Source of the DNA: a bacterium | GTDB lineage: Bacteria; Bacteroidota; Bacteroidia; Flavobacteriales_D; Crocinitomicaceae | Length of the DNA stretch: 64,000 nucleotides | Direction of reading: 5' to 3' | NCBI GenBank assembly: GCA_024742305.1 | Contig: JANSYQ010000005.1 | Span: 121,642-185,641, forward strand | Part shown: positions 45,954-53,637 of the stretch, piece after piece | Layout: each line of letters begins with the position of its first letter | How positions within the stretch are numbered: the first letter of the stretch is position 1 | The notes under the pieces: generated by a model | Databases searched by the model: none | Seen by the model: only the letters and a program-made list of their open reading frames with translations | Told to the model about the DNA's origin: nothing | Program-made: the position numbers and the translations under genes

Positions 45954-46487
45954 ATGTACGCAATTGTAGAGATAGCAGGGCAGCAGTTCAAAGTGCAGAA
46001 AGACCAGAAGATCTTTGTTCACCGTTTGGATGCTCAGGAAGGAAAGAAGGTAGACTTCGACAAAGTACTTCTTATTGAGGACAAAGGGAAAGTGACTCTT
46101 GGCGCCCCGGCTATAAAAGGTGCAGCAGTTTCAGCGAAAGTTGAAGAGCACGTAAAAGGTGATAAGGTAATCGTTTTCCGTAAGAAACGTAGAAAAGGAT
46201 ATCGTAAAAAGAATGGTCACCGTCAGCATTTCACTGCTTTAACGATTACAGATATCGTTGCAAGTGGAGCAAAAGTTGCGAAACCAGCGGCTGAGAAAAA
46301 AGAGACGCCGAAGAAAGAAGCTGCACCGAAAGCGGAAGCTCCTAAAAAAGAGGCTGCTCCAAAAGCAGAAGCAAGCGCTGATTTGAGCAAAATGACAGTT
46401 GCTGAATTGAAAGAAATGGCGAAAGCAAAAGGAATCGAAGGAATTTCTTCCATGAAGAAAGCCGATTTGATTGCTGCATTGAGCTAA
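45954..46487 (+). CDS. rplU: 50S ribosomal protein L21 with C-terminal SAP/Rho-N-like extension
   Basis: 177 residues; typical L21 is about 103. Residues 1-103 are L21 ([40 protein letters not shown]). A linker rich in Ala, Lys, Pro and Glu follows, with tandem units like [12 protein letters not shown]. The last ~35 residues ([20 protein letters not shown], then [12 protein letters not shown]) look like a SAP/LEM/Rho-N nucleic-acid-binding helix pair. This extension is seen in many Bacteroidota L21 proteins. Confidence 0.95.
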   Translation: MYAIVEIAGQQFKVQKDQKIFVHRLDAQEGKKVDFDKVLLIEDKGKVTLGAPAIKGAAVSAKVEEHVKGDKVIVFRKKRRKGYRKKNGHRQHFTALTITDIVASGAKVAKPAAEKKETPKKEAAPKAEAPKKEAAPKAEASADLSKMTVAELKEMAKAKGIEGISSMKKADLIAALS

Positions 46488-46514
46488 TTGAATTACGAAT
46501 TAACGCTAGTACAG

Positions 46515-46538
46515 GCATCTCGACAAGCTCGATGACCT
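46515..46538 (+). repeat. Single arm of the dispersed element between rplU and rpmA
   Basis: Identical over 24 bases to the left arm of the palindrome at 13411, with no inverted partner here. It fills one third of the 72-base rplU-rpmA gap. Confidence 0.8.
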
Positions 46539-46559
46539 TACAGCAAAAAACGAAATAAA

Positions 46560-46829
46560 ATGGCACATAAAAAAGGAGTCGGAAGTTCGAAAAACGGTCG
46601 TGAATCAGAAAGTAAACGATTGGGAGTAAAAATCTTTGGAGGACAAGCAGCTATCGCTGGTAACATCATCGTTCGTCAAAGAGGAACTCAGCACCACCCT
46701 GGTGAAAACGTTGGTATTGGAAAAGATCATACACTTTTCGCATTGACTGACGGTGTAGTAGAATTCCGTAAAAAGAAAAACAACCGTTCATTCGTATCTG
46801 TAGTACCTTTCGAAGGAGCAGAAGCGTAA
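46560..46829 (+). CDS. rpmA: 50S ribosomal protein L27
   Basis: 89 residues: [40 protein letters not shown] and [20 protein letters not shown] are standard L27. The mature N-terminus starts directly with AHKKG, so no leader peptide needs cleavage, unlike Firmicutes L27. Transcribed with rplU and followed by a strong terminator. Confidence 0.97.
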   Translation: MAHKKGVGSSKNGRESESKRLGVKIFGGQAAIAGNIIVRQRGTQHHPGENVGIGKDHTLFALTDGVVEFRKKKNNRSFVSVVPFEGAEA

Positions 46830-46849
46830 GAAGAACGTCACAATTTTTT

Positions 46850-46891
46850 AAAAAGCGAGTTCTGACTTTCATGTCGGGGTTCGCTTTTTTT
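46850..46891 (+). terminator. Intrinsic terminator after rpmA
   Basis: AAAAAGCGA (46850-46858) pairs with TCGCTTTTT (46881-46889), with extra GAC/GTC pairing inside, followed by further T. It lies 20 bases after the rpmA stop. Confidence 0.85.
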
Positions 46892-46963
46892 GTTCAATCA
46901 AATTCGAAAATTCAAGGGTTGCGGATTCCATAATTAATTGAAAATCCATTTGACTTTGAATCT

Positions 46964-46991
46964 TTGAATTGTGAATTTTAGATTAATTTCG
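46964..46991 (+). promoter_or_regulatory. Promoter of serS
   Basis: TTG at 46964-46966, 17-bp spacer, TAATTTCG at 46984-46991 (one mismatch to TAnnTTTG). Start near 46997 leaves a ~17-base leader before the ATG at 47014. Confidence 0.6.
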
Positions 46992-47013
46992 CACTTCCAA
47001 ACAAAAAGGAATT

Positions 47014-48285
47014 ATGTTAGAGATACAGCGCATTCGCAACGAAAAAGAAGCCGTAATCGAAGGGTTGAAAAAACGTCATTTCGATGCCCGCCCAATCGTA
47101 GATGAATTGATTGAGGTAGATGCTTCCTGGCGCTCCAAAAAAGGAGAACTGGAGTCGATTGCTGCGCAAATGAACCAAATCTCTAAACAAATTGGAATCC
47201 TTTTCAGAGAAGGGAAAACGGAAGAAGCGAACGCTGCTAAAGCACAAACGGGCGAATTGAAAGCGCAAGAAACTACGCTCAAAGCGGAAGTAGAAACTTT
47301 GGAAGCAACCATCACAGGATTGATGTACCAATTGCCAAACGTTCCGAACGAGTTGGTGAAAGCTGGAAAATCAGAAGAGGACAACGAAATTTTGGAGGAA
47401 GTGGGGTCGCAAAGAACCTACGACTTCACGCCGGTTCCGCACTGGGACCTAGCCGATAAATACAACCTCATCGATTTCGAATTGGGGGTGAAAGTGACTG
47501 GTGCCGGATTCCCAATCTACCGAGGTAAAGGCGCAAAATTACAGCGCGCGCTCATCAATTTCTTCTTGGAGGAAGCAGAAAACGCAGGCTACGAGGAATT
47601 CATTCCGCCACACGTGGTCAACGAAGCGTCTGGATATGGCACGGGACAACTTCCCGACAAAGAAGGTCAGATGTACCACATTACCGAAGACGATTTGTAC
47701 TTGATTCCAACTGCGGAAGTTCCTTTGACAAATATCTATCGAGATGTCATGCTTCCTGATGGTGATTTCTCCATTAAGTTAACGGGTTATACACCTTGCT
47801 TCCGTCGTGAGGCTGGATCGTATGGAAAAGATGTCCGTGGGTTGAACCGTTTGCATCAGTTTGATAAAGTGGAAATCGTTCGCATTGAGCACCCGGACAA
47901 TACCGATGCTGCCTTGGAAGAAATGATCAATCACGTGAAAGGATTGCTACAGAAATTGGGGCTACATTACCGCGTTCTTCGTCTTTGCGGAGGCGATACA
48001 GGCTTCGCGGCTGCAATGACCTACGATTTCGAAGTGTTCTCAGCCGCTCAAGAAAAGTGGTTGGAGGTGAGTTCTGTTTCTCGTTTCGATACGTTCCAAT
48101 CTTCGCGTTTGAAGTTGCGCTTCAAAAATGCAGACAAGAAAACACAGTTGTGCCATACCTTGAACGGCTCTGCCCTTGCACTCCCGAGAATCATGGCGGC
48201 TATTTTGGAGAACAACCAAACGGAGGACGGTATTGAAATTCCGGAAGTATTGCGCAAGTACACCGGATTCGATTCAATCTCCTAA
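47014..48285 (+). CDS. serS: Seryl-tRNA synthetase
   Basis: Class II synthetase, 423 residues. N-terminal coiled-coil arm for tRNA-Ser (about 25-100), then motif 2 TGYTPCFRREAGSYGKDVRG and motif 3 GSALALPRIMAAILENNQTE. The TAEVPLTNIYRD serine-site segment is present. Complete. Confidence 0.97.
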   Translation: MLEIQRIRNEKEAVIEGLKKRHFDARPIVDELIEVDASWRSKKGELESIAAQMNQISKQIGILFREGKTEEANAAKAQTGELKAQETTLKAEVETLEATITGLMYQLPNVPNELVKAGKSEEDNEILEEVGSQRTYDFTPVPHWDLADKYNLIDFELGVKVTGAGFPIYRGKGAKLQRALINFFLEEAENAGYEEFIPPHVVNEASGYGTGQLPDKEGQMYHITEDDLYLIPTAEVPLTNIYRDVMLPDGDFSIKLTGYTPCFRREAGSYGKDVRGLNRLHQFDKVEIVRIEHPDNTDAALEEMINHVKGLLQKLGLHYRVLRLCGGDTGFAAAMTYDFEVFSAAQEKWLEVSSVSRFDTFQSSRLKLRFKNADKKTQLCHTLNGSALALPRIMAAILENNQTEDGIEIPEVLRKYTGFDSIS

Positions 48286-48322
48286 AATCGTAACATTTTG
48301 TGCTGGATGGCGTTTCATTAGT

Positions 48323-49225
48323 ATGAAACTCTCCATCTTATTTCTCTTGGTATCGTTGTATTCCTTTTCGCAGGGACCTGATACTTTACAGTTCTATTTC
48401 GATACGGATCAACACGATTCATTCACGCTTTCCAGTGAAGATGAAACTCGATTGGAAAATCTTTACAAGGAAACACGAATTTTGGCTATCCTCGGACACT
48501 GCGATCCCCGAGGATCGGAAGAATACAATCTTAATTTGTCGCGACAACGCATGGAACACGTGCGTCGCTACTTGAAAAATGAGGGGTTTGATGTGTCTAA
48601 ATCAAGTAATGAAGCCCTGGGAGAATCGATGGCAGAAAAATCTGGGTTGTCACTGGAAAAATGCCGTCGCGTTGATGTCTATTACATTGAGGCAGTTATC
48701 GAAAAAGAGACTATACCTGACATGGAGCATATTGAAGTTGAGGAACCACCAACGGACATCGAGCCTGTCGATCTAGAAGATACGCCTATCGTCTCGACAG
48801 GCTCGACGTCCGGCACAAATAAACCCGGAGTTACCAACCTATCAAAAAGTGCCGTCGAGAAATTTTTGGATGACGACTCGGCTGAAGATTTAGAATTCGA
48901 TTTGAGCATTCTCTTCCACAACGTCTCCACCCGTCCGCTGGAAGAATCCAAACCCGAACTGTTTCGTTTGCTGGAAATCATGCAGAACAACCCAACGCTG
49001 AATGCTACTTTTCACGGACATGTGTGCTGTAATCCACATCCTGAATTGGCGGAAGGAAGAGCAAGAACCGTAGCCTTATTTCTTCGTGAATACGGAATTG
49101 CTGCAGATCGATTGGATTATACGGGACACAGTAACACACAACCGAAAGTTTGGCCTGAAGTTACGGATGAGGACCGAAAACTGAATCGTAGAGTAGTTGT
49201 TGTATTCACTAAATCCGATGAATGA
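48323..49225 (+). CDS. Tandem OmpA-domain protein 1
   Basis: 300 residues from ATG 48323; upstream in-frame codons lie inside serS. Signal peptide MKLSILFLLVSLYSFSQ. Two OmpA C-terminal-like domains: the first around EYNLNLSRQRMEHVRRYL, the second around HGHVCCNPHPELAEGRARTV and RLDYTGHSNTQPKVWP. An acidic linker between them holds a copy of the dispersed element (48791-48813). Likely outer-membrane or periplasmic peptidoglycan-binding; no beta-barrel or lipobox seen. Confidence 0.8.
   Translation: MKLSILFLLVSLYSFSQGPDTLQFYFDTDQHDSFTLSSEDETRLENLYKETRILAILGHCDPRGSEEYNLNLSRQRMEHVRRYLKNEGFDVSKSSNEALGESMAEKSGLSLEKCRRVDVYYIEAVIEKETIPDMEHIEVEEPPTDIEPVDLEDTPIVSTGSTSGTNKPGVTNLSKSAVEKFLDDDSAEDLEFDLSILFHNVSTRPLEESKPELFRLLEIMQNNPTLNATFHGHVCCNPHPELAEGRARTVALFLREYGIAADRLDYTGHSNTQPKVWPEVTDEDRKLNRRVVVVFTKSDE
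48791..48813 (+). repeat. Dispersed element inside the first OmpA-like gene
   Basis: GTCTCGACAGGCTCGACGTC then CGG, in frame, encoding VSTGSTSG in the linker between the two OmpA domains. The reading frame differs from that of the copies in murC, murG and the membrane protein gene. Confidence 0.75.
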
Positions 49226-50052
49226 TAAAAACGCTACTTCTCTCCCTATTTCTTCTCTCCACTATCGTTAGTTTTACTCAAACCTACGACACTATTTCCA
49301 TTTATTTTGCCTTGGATTCTGATCGTCCTATTGTAAACCGAACCACGGAATACGCCAATTACGAGCAACCGACACCTGGCATGCTCAGCGTTATTCGCCT
49401 CGAAGCGCATTGTGACACCACGGGCTCCATGGAATACAATGATGATCTGGCGCAACGACGCATGGATGCAGTGATTCAAATGATGGCAAAACACCGTTGG
49501 CTTGTCAGTAACGCTAAAAGAAAAATATATAGTGAAAGAAAAGCGGGAGAAGATGAAAACTATACCCACGATATTTACCGCCGTGTAGATGTCATCATTA
49601 AAATTCAACCTCCAACAAATGCACAGCTATTGACAATGAAGTTGAACTCCTTCGCAAATGACACGTCTCAATTCACCCAAATTGATTTGACCATTTTGTT
49701 TCACGGTGGAACAACCACCATGATGAGCGAATCGGTTTCAGAAGCGAAAGCGTTGCGAGATTTTATGCTGGCACATCCCGAAATCAATGCGGACATTCAC
49801 GGGCACGTGTGTTGCGGTGATAATTATCCCCTCTCACTCGGTCGTGCAAAATTGATCACTGAATTTCTCATGAAACAAGGCGTTGCCGCAAGTAGATTGA
49901 CCTATCAGGGACATAGTAACTCACAACCGAAAGTGTGGCCCGAGACTACCGATGAAGAACGCAAGCAAAATCGCAGGGTGACGGTGGATTTTAAGAAGGT
50001 AAAACAGAACAAAGACGGAAAGACGACAGAGAAAAGAAGGCTTCGCTTCTAG
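49222..50052 (+). CDS. Tandem OmpA-domain protein 2
   Basis: 276 residues, overlapping protein 1 by 4 bases. Signal peptide MIKTLLLSLFLLSTIVSFTQ. Same double-domain plan: EYNDDLAQRRMDAVIQMM in the first and HGHVCCGDNYPLSLGRAKLI plus YQGHSNSQPKVWPETTDEER in the second. The shared HGHVCC and GHSN-QPKVWPE blocks show a local duplication. No copy of the dispersed element in its linker. Confidence 0.8.
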   Translation: MIKTLLLSLFLLSTIVSFTQTYDTISIYFALDSDRPIVNRTTEYANYEQPTPGMLSVIRLEAHCDTTGSMEYNDDLAQRRMDAVIQMMAKHRWLVSNAKRKIYSERKAGEDENYTHDIYRRVDVIIKIQPPTNAQLLTMKLNSFANDTSQFTQIDLTILFHGGTTTMMSESVSEAKALRDFMLAHPEINADIHGHVCCGDNYPLSLGRAKLITEFLMKQGVAASRLTYQGHSNSQPKVWPETTDEERKQNRRVTVDFKKVKQNKDGKTTEKRRLRF

Positions 50053-50109
50053 GTGATGGAAATGTTTTGTAAATCATAATCCTTGCAAGAAGACCACGAT
50101 AGCACGTTC

Positions 50110-50166
50110 ACTGAGGCTCTCGAAGTGAACAATTTCACATGAAAAGTGCACTTCGAGAACCTCAGC
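50110..50166. repeat. Imperfect inverted repeat upstream of moeA
   Basis: ACTGAGGCTCTCGAAGTG (50110-50127) and CACTTCGAGAACCTCAGC (50149-50166) pair over 18 bases with two mismatches and a 21-nt loop. It lies 38 bases before the moeA ATG; a related sequence family (CTGAGGCTCTCGAAG) is common in Flavobacteriales. Confidence 0.75.
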
Positions 50167-50203
50167 GTACTCTTCAGTCCGTTAGAATCTGTAATTTCAC
50201 GAT

Positions 50204-51379
50204 ATGATTCCCGTAAACGAAGCGCTTCAACGAATTCTCACGAGAACCTCAGCTCTGGACGCGATAAACATTCAATTATCGGAGGCATTGGGGTACGTTT
50301 TGGCTGAAGATGTCCTCTCGCCTATCGACATGCCACCTTTTGATAATTCTGCGATGGATGGATATGCCATCAATGAATTTGACTCCGATGAGTACAAAGT
50401 AGTCGCTGAAATTCAAGCGGGAATGAATGCTAGCGATGTCACCTTGAAACCCGGAGAAGCTGCAAGAATTTTCACCGGAGCCATGGTTCCAGCGTCGGCT
50501 ACAACGGTTGTGAAACAAGAGATCACATTGAGGGACGGCGAAACGGTTAAGATTACCGAAGCCTTTCAATCAGGAGGAAATATTCGCAAAAAGGCGGAAC
50601 AAATTCAGTCGGGAACCTTAGCGCTAGAGAAAGCAACACATCTCAACGCCGCTGCCATCGGATTAATAGCCATGCTTGGCATCGACTCAGTAAAAGTGTA
50701 CCGTAAACCTCTGATAAAATTACTGGTCACTGGAAACGAATTGGTAGAGGCTGGAAACGAATTGCAAGCTGGTCAAATTTATGAATCGAACGCCATCACG
50801 ATTATTAGTGCTTTGAAAGAACTCGGTTTTGATGCCACGGCGGTTCGGGTAGCGGATGATTACGAAGCGACAGCTAAAATTGTGGGCGAACTATTGCAAG
50901 AGTGCGATGTTTTGTTGACCTCGGGTGGCATTTCCGTTGGCGATTACGATTTTGTTGGAAAAGCAATGGAAGAAAACGGTGTTCGAACCGAATTTTACAA
51001 AGTGAAGCAGAAACCGGGAAAGCCTTTGTTCTTTGGAAGCACAGATTCCTGTTTGGTTTTCGCATTACCGGGAAATCCAGCATCGGCGCTTACTTGTACC
51101 TACATTTACGTCTTTCCGGCCCTACAAAAAATGACTGGATCAACGTCGCTTCATCTCGAAAAGCGCTCGCTTCCTATGGCGAATTCCTATACAAAAAGAC
51201 CAGGGTTGACGCACTATCTCAAAGGACGTGTTGTTGATGGTACGGTAGAATCATTGGAACACCAAAGTTCCTCTATGCTGAATTCTTTTGCCCTCTCGAA
51301 TTGTTTGATAGTGGTTCCGGAAGAAGCGGAGAAGTTAGAGCCTGGGGATTCTGTTTCCGTATATATTTTGACCAAATAG
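50204..51379 (+). CDS. moeA: Molybdopterin molybdotransferase MoeA
   Basis: Inserts molybdate into adenylated molybdopterin. 391 residues in the usual order: PPFDNSAMDGYAINEFD, the domain-II beta stretch, then the MogA-like domain (LTSGGISVGDYDFVGKAMEE and FALPGNPASALTCTYIYVFP). It opens the molybdenum cofactor cluster but is 400 bases from the next gene. Confidence 0.95.
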   Translation: MIPVNEALQRILTRTSALDAINIQLSEALGYVLAEDVLSPIDMPPFDNSAMDGYAINEFDSDEYKVVAEIQAGMNASDVTLKPGEAARIFTGAMVPASATTVVKQEITLRDGETVKITEAFQSGGNIRKKAEQIQSGTLALEKATHLNAAAIGLIAMLGIDSVKVYRKPLIKLLVTGNELVEAGNELQAGQIYESNAITIISALKELGFDATAVRVADDYEATAKIVGELLQECDVLLTSGGISVGDYDFVGKAMEENGVRTEFYKVKQKPGKPLFFGSTDSCLVFALPGNPASALTCTYIYVFPALQKMTGSTSLHLEKRSLPMANSYTKRPGLTHYLKGRVVDGTVESLEHQSSSMLNSFALSNCLIVVPEEAEKLEPGDSVSVYILTK

Positions 51380-51451
51380 AAAAAACTGAAAAAGCCGGTC
51401 TTCGAGCATGCTCATCTCTAATTATGCTATATTTTCATCTCAATACACATT

Positions 51452-51606
51452 TGTTGGCGACCACAACGGCACAAAGGGCACCAAAAGTCAGTGTAATATT
51501 GTACTATTGTGAGTACACAATGGATTATGACTCCGTCATAATCTGGTGCGCTTCATCTTCACAATAATCCCCCAACATCGCTGTGTACCCCGTGTCTCCG
51601 TGGTTA
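51452..51606. repeat. Palindromic element in the moeA-modE gap
   Basis: The 401 bases between moeA and the ModE-like gene (51380-51780) hold no gene. The left end (GGCGACCACAACGGCACAAAG) and right end (reverse complement ACCACGGAGACACGGGG) are roughly inverted. In the centre GATTATGAC-TCC-GTCATAATC (51523-51543) is a perfect hairpin. The end sequence is related to the repeat at 63841-63870. Confidence 0.55.
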
Positions 51607-51780
51607 CATTTCTAGAAGAATTGTTCGTTCGAGTCACGAACTTAATCTTTAAATTTTCACATCTCTCCACCTACTTCTGACTTATCTCTTATCACTTCTC
51701 TCCCGTTTCCACAAAAAACATAATTGGATTTCTTCCCGGTACTAACTACATTTGATCGTTATATCTTTGAAGAAATAGCG

Positions 51781-52125
51781 GTGGGTAAATATCAAATCAA
51801 TAGTCGAATTTGGGTAGGTTCCGAAAAAGGAATGCTGCTGGGAGAAGGGCGCATTGCCTTGCTTCGAGAAATTGAGAAAAATGGATCGATCTCAAAAGCG
51901 GCAAAAGCGATGGATATGTCCTACAAGAAAGCATGGCGATTGGTTGATGAAATGAATCGAAATGCGAAACAACCGCTGGTGCAACAAAAAATTGGCGGTA
52001 AAGGAGGCGGTGGAACTGTTTTAAGCGAAGCAGGGATCAACGCCATTCGAATTTATACGGAGTTACAGGAAAAAGAAAGGGCTTTCCTTCGCGAACAAGA
52101 AAGCTGGTTGCAAAATGAATTATAG
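51781..52125 (+). CDS. ModE-like winged-helix regulator (N-terminal domain only)
   Basis: 114 residues from GTG 51781; a TTG 57 bases upstream is less likely because the family starts near INSRIWVGSEKG. The winged-helix core LLREIEKNGSISKAAKAMDM, then SYKKAWRLVDEMN and GGKGGGGTVLSEAG, matches the ModE DNA-binding domain. The molbindin domains are absent, so it cannot bind molybdate as full ModE does. It overlaps mobA by 11 bases; it probably regulates this cluster. Confidence 0.82.
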   Translation: MGKYQINSRIWVGSEKGMLLGEGRIALLREIEKNGSISKAAKAMDMSYKKAWRLVDEMNRNAKQPLVQQKIGGKGGGGTVLSEAGINAIRIYTELQEKERAFLREQESWLQNEL

Positions 52126-52672
52126 CGGAATCATATTGGCGGGAGGAAAGAGTGCACGCATGGGGCAGGACAAAGCGTTGATGGAACTTGACGGAACCCC
52201 CATGATTCAGCATGTTACCAAGCTACTCAGCGACTTTGTCAGCGAAATTATCGTTGCTTCAAACAACAAAGTCCACCATGTATTTGGAGACATTGGAGTA
52301 ACTGATAACGTTATAAATGCGGGTCCGATGGCTGGTATAGAAGCCGGACTCAAAATCGCTAAAAATGACGCTTGTATTGTTTTGAGTTGCGATACGCCTT
52401 TTCTTGACGTTGAGATTCTGTCAAGTCTTACCGAGAGTCATTTTCAGGATGCAGTAATTGCCCGATGCGAGGAACGTGTCCATCCCTTAATTGGCATCTA
52501 TCGAAAAAGTGCCCTACCGACGATTCAAGAACAATTGAACCAAAAGAACTTTAAAATGATGGAGTTGCTAAAGAAAATCAATACGGATTACGTTGACTTC
52601 CCAAGCACGAAATCGAAGAATTTTATCAATCTAAATACACAAGAAGCATGGAGCCAAGCAAGCGAAAAGTAG
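52115..52672 (+). CDS. mobA: Molybdenum cofactor guanylyltransferase MobA
   Basis: 185 residues. Nucleotidyltransferase loop ILAGGKSARMGQDKALMELD, then NAGPMAGIEAGLKIAKNDAC and LSCDTPFLDVEIL. Makes MGD from Mo-MPT and GTP, which implies DMSO-reductase-type enzymes. Overlaps moaD by 25 bases in another frame. Confidence 0.92.
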   Translation: MNYSGIILAGGKSARMGQDKALMELDGTPMIQHVTKLLSDFVSEIIVASNNKVHHVFGDIGVTDNVINAGPMAGIEAGLKIAKNDACIVLSCDTPFLDVEILSSLTESHFQDAVIARCEERVHPLIGIYRKSALPTIQEQLNQKNFKMMELLKKINTDYVDFPSTKSKNFINLNTQEAWSQASEK

Positions 52673-52896
52673 CCGTTACCTATTACGGAATGCTTGCCGA
52701 ACGATTGAGCATTGAAACGGAAGAATTGGAATTGCCTGCGGGCGAGATCAACCTGCGAGATTTTATCGTGAAAACACATCCGGTATTGGCTCAATACACG
52801 TTCTCGGCTGCCGTAGATTTAGAATATATGGAAACGCTGACAGAACAAGCGCAACCACAAAAAATTGACATCATGCCTCCCTTCGCCGGAGGATAA
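52648..52896 (+). CDS. moaD: Molybdopterin synthase small subunit MoaD
   Basis: 82 residues ending PPFAGG; the C-terminal Gly-Gly carries the thiocarboxylate. Ubiquitin-like. The start at 52648 lies in mobA; an alternative later start is not obvious, and KVAVTYYGMLAERLSIE is the expected first strand. Confidence 0.9.
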   Translation: MEPSKRKVAVTYYGMLAERLSIETEELELPAGEINLRDFIVKTHPVLAQYTFSAAVDLEYMETLTEQAQPQKIDIMPPFAGG

Positions 52897-52905
52897 AACC
52901 GACGT

Positions 52906-53334
52906 ATGAAAAACTGTTTTAAAGAAGGAGCGATTTCTCCTGAATTTATTGCCACACCCATTGCTCACCACCAAGTGAAGACACAAATTGGTGCGCACCA
53001 AATATTTCTCGGGCAAGTCCGCAACGACAAAATTGATGGAAAAGAAGTTGTTGCGATTGAGTACTCCGCCCATGAAGACTTAGCCAACAAGGTACTGCAT
53101 GAACTGCGTGAAATGACCTTTGAAAAGTTTGATCTAACGTGCATGCATATCTATCACAGTATTGGGCGCGTGAACAAAGGAGAAATCTGTTTGTTCGTTT
53201 TTGTTTCCTCACCACGACGCAAAGCCGTTATGGAAGCTATTGAATTCCTCGTGGAAGAAATCAAAGCGAAAGCCCCTGTTTTTGGGAAAGAGATTTTTGC
53301 CGATGAAACGCATGTTTGGAAGGAGAATTTGTGA
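52906..53334 (+). CDS. moaE: Molybdopterin synthase large subunit MoaE
   Basis: 142 residues. GAHQIFLGQVRNDKIDGKEV, AIEYSAHEDLANKVLHEL, HSIGRVNKGEICLFVFVSSP, RRKAVMEAIEFLVEEIKAKA and PVFGKEIFADETHVWKEN are standard, with the catalytic Lys region intact. Ten bases after moaD. Confidence 0.95.
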   Translation: MKNCFKEGAISPEFIATPIAHHQVKTQIGAHQIFLGQVRNDKIDGKEVVAIEYSAHEDLANKVLHELREMTFEKFDLTCMHIYHSIGRVNKGEICLFVFVSSPRRKAVMEAIEFLVEEIKAKAPVFGKEIFADETHVWKENL

Positions 53335-53371
53335 ATTAAAATGATGAAATATGAATTAAGCGGTAAACGGC

Positions 53372-53390
53372 TTCCCCCCTTCGGAAGGGG
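53372..53390. terminator. Short GC-rich hairpin after moaE
   Basis: CCCCTT-CGG-AAGGGG (53376-53390), 40 bases after the stop. The wider sequence is a common Bacteroidota repeat, so it may be a repeat rather than a dedicated terminator. Confidence 0.45.
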
Positions 53391-53448
53391 AATGAGGGGG
53401 AGGACACAAATAAAGATTAACCAAACTTGATAACAATTGGGTATCTCG

Positions 53449-53500
53449 GCATCTCGACAAGCTCGATGACCGAGTGCTGCATGACCGAGTGCTGCATGAC
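53449..53500 (+). repeat. Single dispersed element followed by a 15-bp tandem repeat
   Basis: 53449-53471 is a copy of GCATCTCGACAAGCTCGATGACC. It is directly followed by two full units of CGAGTGCTGCATGAC (53471-53485 and 53486-53500) and a partial third. The 303-base gap 53335-53637 contains no gene. Confidence 0.75.
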
Positions 53501-53559
53501 CGATTACTTGACCCACAAAACCCGCTCAATAAACAAAACACTAAAATAGAATGTAAAAC

Positions 53560-53637
53560 TGTCTAGTCAATTAGTCCAGCAGTCAAGTTATCCAGCAGTC
53601 TAAAAGTCTAACAATCCAACAATCCAAAACCTCAACT
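53560..53637 (+). repeat. Loose 10-11 base periodic words upstream of moaCB
   Basis: A run of words (GTCTAGTCAAT, TAGTCCAGCAG, TCAAGTTATC, CAGCAGTCTA, AAAGTCTAAC, AATCCAACAA, TCC) repeats AGTC/AATC about every 10 bases up to the moaCB start. No hairpin. Confidence 0.5.

Noticed and set aside
51301..51567. 88-residue frame running from the moeA end into the repeat region
   Set aside because: Begins inside moeA in another frame and ends in the palindromic element; no protein-like features.
53449..53500. Short repeats as a CRISPR array
   Set aside because: Units are 15 bp and directly adjacent without spacers; no cas genes.
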